A stretch of DNA of 12,379 nt from positions 1 through 12,379 of the forward strand of contig BTUV01000090.1 in NCBI GenBank assembly GCA_045863035.1, written 5' to 3'. Numbering within the stretch: position 1 is the first letter of the stretch; each line of letters opens with the position of its first letter. The stretch is from H2-BAC3 sp045863035. GTDB lineage: Bacteria; Bacteroidota; Ignavibacteria; Ignavibacteriales; Ignavibacteriaceae. Under the pieces are notes generated by a model. That model saw only the letters and a list, made by a program, of their open reading frames with translations, searched no databases and was not told the DNA's origin. The position numbers and the translations under genes are program-made. Below are positions 7,124 through 12,379 of the stretch, in pieces.

Positions 7124-7951
7124 ATGGACGAGCAGAATAACCAACAGCCGGAAATCACAGAGGAAGATCAGCAGGGTTCACTCCCCTCGCATGTTGATCT
7201 TGCGGCCGGCATATTTACGGAGCCAAGATCTGTGTTTGACCAGCTTATGAATTTCCCGGTGAGGACCTCTGACTGGCTGATACCCTTGGCGGTAATTCTT
7301 CTTCTGAGTGTAGGTTCTACATATATCCTTTTTACTAACCCCGCCATAGTAATGGAAGTGCGGGACAAACAAATGAGGAAAACCGAAAAGGCGCTTAACG
7401 AGATGGTTAAATCAGGGCAGCTCACAGAGTCTCAGAAAGAAGAACAAATGATGGCGGCCGAAGACCGGATTAAAGATATCGGTACCACCAGGGGGGTTAT
7501 TTTTCAGAGTGCAATGATTATAATTTTCGGCTCTCTTATTTACTTCCTCATTGCTGCAATTTATCTCGGAATAGCTAAATTTTTCTTTGCCGCAGAGGGT
7601 GAGTATAGGGGTATTTTAGTGGCGAGTTCTCTCTCCGGGTACATTAACTCCGTTTCAATCATCCTCATTGCAATTGCTTCAATGATGATGGATACCACAT
7701 TTACAGACCTTTCACTGGCTTCTCTGGCGGGCATGGACAAAAATACATGGCCGGGTTTTCTGGCTTCTCGACTGGATATTTTTACCATTAGCGCGTTTTT
7801 TGTCTTTGGAGTCGGGATGAGCCGGATGATGATGCAGAAAGAAAAGGAATCAAAATATCTGCTCCTGGTATTTGGCATGTGGTTAGGATTCACCACCGCC
7901 TGGTTTCTGCTGAGCAGTTATGTCCCGTTTTTCAAGATGTTTGCCCAGTAA
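7124..7951 (+). CDS. Yip1-family-like integral membrane protein
   Basis: This 275-residue inner-membrane protein has a polar acidic N-terminus (1-20), followed by GIFTEPRSVFDQLMNFP (29-45) and DWLIPLAVILLL, the usual opening of bacterial Yip1-domain proteins (an F-x-x-P-x-x-x-F-like motif just before the first helix). Five hydrophobic segments are visible at about 51-70, 125-153, 170-190, 214-236 and 244-265, the number expected for the family. A charged amphipathic cytoplasmic or periplasmic stretch at 75-120, rich in Lys, Glu and Met, separates the first two. The molecular function of bacterial Yip1 proteins is not established; eukaryotic relatives act in membrane trafficking. AGGA at 7112-7115 lies 8 nt before the ATG and supports this start. 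It is transcribed divergently from the sugar importer and in line with the next two genes. Confidence 0.75.
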   Translation: MDEQNNQQPEITEEDQQGSLPSHVDLAAGIFTEPRSVFDQLMNFPVRTSDWLIPLAVILLLSVGSTYILFTNPAIVMEVRDKQMRKTEKALNEMVKSGQLTESQKEEQMMAAEDRIKDIGTTRGVIFQSAMIIIFGSLIYFLIAAIYLGIAKFFFAAEGEYRGILVASSLSGYINSVSIILIAIASMMMDTTFTDLSLASLAGMDKNTWPGFLASRLDIFTISAFFVFGVGMSRMMMQKEKESKYLLLVFGMWLGFTTAWFLLSSYVPFFKMFAQ

Positions 7952-8028
7952 AGTATGTCTTTTAGCGGTTGAATAATAACCTTAGAAGCCGTACATTTAA
8001 TAATGATGAAAAATAATTTTGAGTGTAT

Positions 8029-9468
8029 GTGAAGAAGTCGGAAATAACAAGACTCCTCCTGGCGGTTTTGCCACTGTTGTTCGCTGTTATACTCCTTTCA
8101 CCGGGTTGTGAACTCTCCACCGACCCCAAGGTTGAAACCATCGGCGGGGGTAATAACGGGGGGCTGACAGGGAATGTCACCATAACGGGAACCGTACAGG
8201 ACGCATCATCAAGCACGGTCATCGACAGCGTCACAGTCAAAGTAATAGCAGCTACCGGAATTTTTACCGGAATTTCAAACTCATCCGGCGTTTTTACACT
8301 TAATTTTAATCTTACTCTCAGCCAGGCAGTCACTCTTATTCTCACAAAAAGCGGCTACCTTCCTGATACGACCAAAGTTTTTGCATCCTTAAATAATACG
8401 AATACACTCCTCCCGATTTCACTTCAGAAGATTGTAACCACCGGAAGTACCGGTGTGAGCGGACCGCCATCCTCCATTTATCTGCTATCGCAGTCTGTTA
8501 CCAGTCTGGGAGTGCGGCAAAGCGGATCGCTGGAATCCGGGCGCCTTACTTTTCAGGTTGTTGATTCACTGGGAAGAAATATTTCTTTATTAAATTCTTC
8601 AGTTATCAGATTTAAATTCGGAGCTGCTCCGGGTGGCGGTGAGTTTCTCAGCCCGGATATTACCGCAACTGACTCAAACGGTCAGGCATCCGTCTTTCTG
8701 ACAAGCGGAATAAGAGCCGGAGTGGTGCAGATAACCGCAGAAATTGTTACCTCGAACCGGACAATTACTTCTTTACCGGTGAGCATAGTGATTCACGGCG
8801 GGCTTCCTGATCCTGACCATTTCAGCGTGGCTTCAGGTGCTTTGAATTTTGCAGGGTTTAATATATTCGGGTTGGAAAACAGTGTTACAGCATTTGTCGG
8901 AGACAAATATGGCAACCCTGTTCGCCCGGGTACAAAAGTTTATTTTACAACTACCGGCGGAATTATCCTCGGTTCAGCCGAAACTGATGTGGCAGGAAGG
9001 GCAAGTGTTAATCTTCTTTCTGCTGCTCCTCAGCCGGTTCACCCTACTCTGGGTGCAGGTTTTGGTACGGTTACCGCCTCCACCGCTGATGAAAATTCTT
9101 CAACTATTTCCGTTTCTACAGTCGTACTCTTTTCCGGGGTGCCGCAGTTAACCATTCAGCCGGGTTCCGGATTTGATATTGCGAATGCCGGCAGCCAGGA
9201 GTTTATCTATGAAGTCAAAGATCAGAATAATAATCCTCTCGCTCCCAACACAAACATAACTGTAACTGTGGAGGGGGAGAATGTAGAGGCAAGAGGAAAT
9301 CTTGCAGTTCTTATGGGGGATACACAAAGCCGACTGGCAACCCGATTCTCGTTTGTGGTAACAGACAAGAACGATACCAGTATTGTACCTAAACCGGTAT
9401 TCATTACGCTCTCCACTGACGGCTCAAACGGCAGGGCAAGTATCATTATCAGCGGAATCAGCAGATAA
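8029..9468 (+). CDS. Lipoprotein with carboxypeptidase-regulatory-like and bacterial Ig-like domains
   Basis: This 479-residue surface or periplasmic lipoprotein starts at a GTG (MKKSEITRLLLAV...). A GTG at 8023 would add two residues, and a stop lies immediately upstream of that, so no ATG start is possible. The hydrophobic signal ends LLSPGC, with the lipidated Cys at 27. A Gly/Asn-rich linker (about 37-47) follows. Next is a carboxypeptidase-regulatory-like beta-sandwich (about 50-135: ITGTVQDASSSTVIDSVTV, then SSGVFTLNF). Then come three Ig-like repeats resembling bacterial Ig/invasin domains, at about 165-256, 278-370 and 385-479. They show VVDSLGR, VGDKYGNPV and VKDQNNNPL openings and TDSNGQASV and TDVAGRASV strands. 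Enzymatic motifs are absent. The role is probably adhesive or structural, by inference. It precedes the T9SS protein gene by 92 bp on the same strand. Confidence 0.75.
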   Translation: MKKSEITRLLLAVLPLLFAVILLSPGCELSTDPKVETIGGGNNGGLTGNVTITGTVQDASSSTVIDSVTVKVIAATGIFTGISNSSGVFTLNFNLTLSQAVTLILTKSGYLPDTTKVFASLNNTNTLLPISLQKIVTTGSTGVSGPPSSIYLLSQSVTSLGVRQSGSLESGRLTFQVVDSLGRNISLLNSSVIRFKFGAAPGGGEFLSPDITATDSNGQASVFLTSGIRAGVVQITAEIVTSNRTITSLPVSIVIHGGLPDPDHFSVASGALNFAGFNIFGLENSVTAFVGDKYGNPVRPGTKVYFTTTGGIILGSAETDVAGRASVNLLSAAPQPVHPTLGAGFGTVTASTADENSSTISVSTVVLFSGVPQLTIQPGSGFDIANAGSQEFIYEVKDQNNNPLAPNTNITVTVEGENVEARGNLAVLMGDTQSRLATRFSFVVTDKNDTSIVPKPVFITLSTDGSNGRASIIISGISR

Positions 9469-9470
9469 AC

Positions 9471-9487
9471 AAACCGCACCGGTTTTT
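9471..9487 (+). terminator. Possible short terminator after the Ig-domain lipoprotein gene
   Basis: AAACCG (9471-9476) and CGGTTT (9480-9485) form a 6-bp stem with a 3-nt loop, continuing into TTTTT (9483-9487), three bases after the stop codon. The stem is short and shares bases with the T-run, so partial termination is the most that can be claimed. The remaining 70 bp before the next gene show only its ribosome-binding site, AAGGTG at 9551-9556. Confidence 0.35.
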
Positions 9488-9560
9488 CGCGGCAGCTTTT
9501 TATGGCTGTTAAAAGTGAACGTTCTACTTACTTCATCAATACACAAATAAAAGGTGCTCT

Positions 9561-11999
9561 ATGAAAACTTTTGTTTTCTTTTTTTTCATAACAGCCGGGA
9601 TGCTGAATGCCCAGTTCGTTGACTGGCAGTGGCTGCATCCCAAACCACATGGCAACCATCTGAACGATGGTGTTGTTCTGGGTGGCGGAAAGATGCTGAC
9701 CTTTGGTGATGCCGGAATAGTTGGTGTGTCAACTGACGGCGGAACAACATGGTCACTGCTGAGACCCGACACTACAGCCGGTAACCGCAGTATATACGAA
9801 GCTGATTTCGTTGACGATAACACCGGATATGCTGTCGGTACTGCAGGTCTGGCGATGAAAACCACTGACGGCGGTATGACATGGTCCCAGCTAAATACAG
9901 GTCTTACCAGTAATATCTGGTATGTGGATTTCGTAACGGCAAATCTTGGATATATCGGCGGTTCAAGCGGTAAATTACTCAAAACCACGGACGGCGGCGC
10001 TACCTGGAGTGAACAGGTTATCGGCGGTACAACTTCTGTGCTGGTATATAAAATCCACGCGCTCAATGCTGATACTGTTTATGCCGGCACCGGTTCAGCT
10101 ACTCCCGGACGTCTTATTCGTACAACAGATGGCGGTGCTACCTGGAGCGCGGTTGCCGGTTACACTGCAACAAGTACGGTTCGCGGAATTTATTTTATAA
10201 ATTCACAAATCGGATTTATCAGCGACGCGGGCTATGCGATAAATAAAACCACGGACGGTGGTGCTACCTGGACTCCGGTTGATTTCGGAACAGGAACATT
10301 TTACGAGGTCAAATTCGCATCCGACAGTCTTGGTTTTGCCGCGGGTGCTGACGGAAACGTATATATAACAACCGATCAGGGAGGAACGTGGACACCCAGC
10401 TTCATAGGCGCAAGCCCGACTTCCAATATATATGCACTTGCTCTTGGCGGAAGTTTAGCCGCAGGTCCTAAATCTGCCGTAACGGTTCTGGCTGTCTGCG
10501 AAGCCGGGCTGATGGCGGTTTCAAATAATTCTGGTGCATCATGGACAATACCCGGGGTTTCTTTGAACCGCGAAGATTTACGAGTAATCTCATTTCTTAA
10601 TGACCAGTTTGGTTATGCTTTAGGCGGTTCAGCTACCGCCGGCGATAGTTTGGGCGTCGTAATGCTTACCAATGACGGCGGTAACTCCTGGTCACAGTTG
10701 TCTTTCAACCCAAAGTATCGTTTATATAGCGGTGATTTTATTACTACGCAAACCGGTTTCGTTTCCTCACGTGGTAATGCCGGTGTATTTAAAACCACAG
10801 ACGGCGGTGCCACATGGGCACAGCAGACGCTGCCTATCACTAGTACTTCTACTATTATTTATAGTACTGAGTTTTGGGATGAGCAGACAGGATATGTTGC
10901 AACATCCGGCGGTGACCTGCTTAAAACAACCGATGGCGGTGCTAATTGGGTTGCGTTGCCTGATCCGCACGGTACTTCAGCTATCTATGACATTGAACTT
11001 TTCAGTGTTGCTGATCTGATTGCTACAGGTTCCAGCGGTAAAACATACCGCTCTACCGATGGCGGTACAACCTGGACTAATCTTAATCCAACAACTTCTA
11101 CAATTTATGCCTGCGATTTCCCTTCTGCACAATTTGGTTATCTGGTGGGCTCATCCGGCAGAATTGTTATGACAAGTGACGGAGGAACAACCTGGACCGT
11201 GCAGACTTCAAACTCAACGGCTACACTGTATTCCGTCAAATTTTACAGTGATAGTGTCGGGTTTGTTCTTGGCTCGGTTGGTGAAGTCCTTTTTACCTCT
11301 GATGCCGGCACTACCTGGATTCCTTATACACAGGCGCCTTCGACAGCAACTTTTTACGCCGCGGACATTAGAAATGGCGGACTTTATGCCGCAGGAAGCC
11401 GTTCCAATATTCTGAAAGGAATGTTTAGCAATAATATTCCTGTTGAACTGACTTCATTTGCTGCTTCGGTTGCGGATGGTAAAGTTATCCTCGACTGGAC
11501 AACTGCAACGGAAACCAACAACGCCCGTTTTGAAATTCAGCGCAGAAGCGGTAACGACGATTGGTCTGTAATCGGTTCGGTACGCGGATCAGGAACCACA
11601 ACTTCAACAACGGCTTATCGCTTTACTGATAACAGCGCGGTTAACGGTATATATACCTACCGTCTGAAACAGATTGACTTTGACGGAAGTTATGAATTTT
11701 CTCAGGTGATAGAAGTGAATGTCGGAACCCCGTCTGAATTTGCGCTCTATCAGAACTACCCGAATCCGTTTAACCCTTCAACTATGATCAGTTTTGCTCT
11801 TCCTCAGAGAGATAATGTATCTTTGAAGATTTATGACATTCTGGGTAATGAAGTGGCTCTGCTGCTTTCAGGTAAACTTGAGGCAGGAAATCATACTGTT
11901 GAGTTTAATGCCGCGGGACTTTCATCCGGAGTATATCTGTATCAGTTACAGAATTCCGCAGGAAATGCGCTCTATGGTAAAATGAATCTGTTGAAATAA
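9561..11999 (+). CDS. T9SS-exported YCF48/BNR-like repeat protein, paralog of the gene at 291-2678
   Basis: This 812-residue secreted or surface protein starts at an ATG 4 nt after AAGGTG. The signal peptide is MKTFVFFFFITAGMLNA, cleaved before Gln18. Thirteen T-T-D-G-G-x-T-W-type motifs are visible at roughly 45-residue spacing, from VSTDGGTTW near 55 to FTSDAGTTW near 580. They indicate YCF48/BNR-type blades, consistent with two seven-bladed propellers. A beta domain beginning PVELTSF (about 628-724) follows, then an 85-residue type IX sorting domain (728-812) with QNYPNPFNP, GNEVALL, SSGVYLYQL and the end KMNLLK. The order of parts is the same as in the minus-strand paralog, and the repeats here are more regular. 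Ligand and role are unknown; adhesion or polymer binding are possibilities by inference only. The signal-peptide codons contain a T8 run (9579-9586). Transcription ends at the strong terminator 22 bp downstream. Confidence 0.92.
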   Translation: MKTFVFFFFITAGMLNAQFVDWQWLHPKPHGNHLNDGVVLGGGKMLTFGDAGIVGVSTDGGTTWSLLRPDTTAGNRSIYEADFVDDNTGYAVGTAGLAMKTTDGGMTWSQLNTGLTSNIWYVDFVTANLGYIGGSSGKLLKTTDGGATWSEQVIGGTTSVLVYKIHALNADTVYAGTGSATPGRLIRTTDGGATWSAVAGYTATSTVRGIYFINSQIGFISDAGYAINKTTDGGATWTPVDFGTGTFYEVKFASDSLGFAAGADGNVYITTDQGGTWTPSFIGASPTSNIYALALGGSLAAGPKSAVTVLAVCEAGLMAVSNNSGASWTIPGVSLNREDLRVISFLNDQFGYALGGSATAGDSLGVVMLTNDGGNSWSQLSFNPKYRLYSGDFITTQTGFVSSRGNAGVFKTTDGGATWAQQTLPITSTSTIIYSTEFWDEQTGYVATSGGDLLKTTDGGANWVALPDPHGTSAIYDIELFSVADLIATGSSGKTYRSTDGGTTWTNLNPTTSTIYACDFPSAQFGYLVGSSGRIVMTSDGGTTWTVQTSNSTATLYSVKFYSDSVGFVLGSVGEVLFTSDAGTTWIPYTQAPSTATFYAADIRNGGLYAAGSRSNILKGMFSNNIPVELTSFAASVADGKVILDWTTATETNNARFEIQRRSGNDDWSVIGSVRGSGTTTSTTAYRFTDNSAVNGIYTYRLKQIDFDGSYEFSQVIEVNVGTPSEFALYQNYPNPFNPSTMISFALPQRDNVSLKIYDILGNEVALLLSGKLEAGNHTVEFNAAGLSSGVYLYQLQNSAGNALYGKMNLLK

Positions 12000-12020
12000 C
12001 ACGGAATTTCTTCCGGTTAA

Positions 12021-12053
12021 GGGGAAGGCAGTTGCCTTCCCCTTTTTATTTTT
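12021..12053 (+). terminator. Strong Rho-independent terminator
   Basis: GGGGAAGGC (12021-12029) pairs perfectly with GCCTTCCCC (12034-12042) around an AGTT loop. It is followed by TTTTTATTTTT (12043-12053). It lies 22 bp after the stop codon of the T9SS protein gene and ends the plus-strand group. Confidence 0.92.
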
Positions 12054-12379
12054 AAATGATTTCCTGACTTCTGCCAAAATCTGACCAAATCGTAAAAATC
12101 TACAAATACGATCTAAAAACACAGATTTTTTCATAATTTGTCATACTAATTTTAGTGATAAATTGTGGAAAAAATATATTGAGTCAGACCCTTATCGCTG
12201 ACGATGCAATTTGGAAAAAGGAAATTCAAGATACAATGGCAATGCTACGGTAGTAAAGCCCCCGCTTCCGATGTACAATGAACAATATATAATTTTTAAG
12301 CCCCCTCTTTCCAATACAGAACCAGGCAAACACAAATTTAAATTCTGCAAGAGAATATATTCAGTTAAAACATACACTG
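12054..12379. other. Non-coding, AT-rich end of the window
   Basis: No open reading frame here has family features, a credible start or normal composition. A nested dyad lies at 12076-12131: AAAATCTG (12076-12083) pairs with CAGATTTT (12122-12129), inside it ATCGTA (12089-12094) pairs with TACGAT (12107-12112), and a T6 run ends at 12131. An imperfect direct repeat begins AAGCCCCC at 12256 and 12298. Between its copies lies a short heptad-like stretch, ATGTACA-ATGAACA-ATATATA (12271-12291), related to the arrays near the left end. No promoter is convincing. Confidence 0.5.

Noticed and set aside
1660..11660. Frequent TATATA hexamers in genes
   Set aside because: They mostly come from Ile-Tyr written ATA-TAT/TAC; about 10 of 25 Ile-Tyr pairs by hand count, not clearly above what codon use would give.
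12256..12311. Direct repeat pair starting AAGCCCCC as a CRISPR or attachment site
   Set aside because: Only two imperfect copies 42 bp apart, with no integrase, tRNA end or further units.
12192..12377. 61-codon minus-strand open frame at the right edge
   Set aside because: No recognisable motif, signal or ribosome site; it covers the degenerate repeats and its composition does not look coding.

Overview
The window (about 45% GC by eye) looks like a chromosomal segment from the Ignavibacteria/Chlorobi side of the FCB (Bacteroidota) group. The main evidence is two large exported proteins that each end in a type IX secretion (T9SS) type A sorting domain with the QNYPNPFNP signature and a terminal KM.LLK motif. 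Weak Shine-Dalgarno signals and repeat-rich, AT-rich intergenic DNA fit this placement. Species cannot be named from the sequence.

Layout. Positions 1-290 hold no gene but are dense in small repeats: about 1.5 copies of a ~52-bp unit with a palindromic core, CTCCCGCAGAT elements, and a long array in strict 7-bp register that runs into the stop of the first gene. 291-2678 (minus) encodes a T9SS-exported YCF48/BNR-type repeat protein. 2679-3034 is again intergenic, with a second heptad array in the opposite orientation, hairpins and decayed repeat units. 3035-6885 (minus) reads as one operon, transcribed in the order solute-binding lipoprotein, permease, permease, J-domain protein, with overlaps of 11 bp and 4 bp and then a 32-bp gap. 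The 238-bp divergent spacer 6886-7123 separates this from a plus-strand group: a Yip1-type membrane protein, a lipoprotein with Ig-like domains, and a second T9SS-exported YCF48-type protein closed by a strong intrinsic terminator at 12021-12053. 12054-12379 has no convincing gene, only a nested dyad and a few degenerate repeats.

Function. The central operon is a carbohydrate-type (CUT1-like) ABC importer without its own ATPase, presumably served by an ATPase encoded elsewhere. A C-terminal J-domain protein is attached to the operon. The two large paralogous beta-propeller-like proteins and the Ig-domain lipoprotein are cell-surface or secreted proteins. No T9SS machinery, phage, insertion sequence, CRISPR-Cas or RNA gene is visible.

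No complete undescribed system was found. The most unusual feature is the repeat architecture around the first T9SS protein gene: a heptanucleotide-phased array whose unit sequence changes while its 7-bp register is kept.
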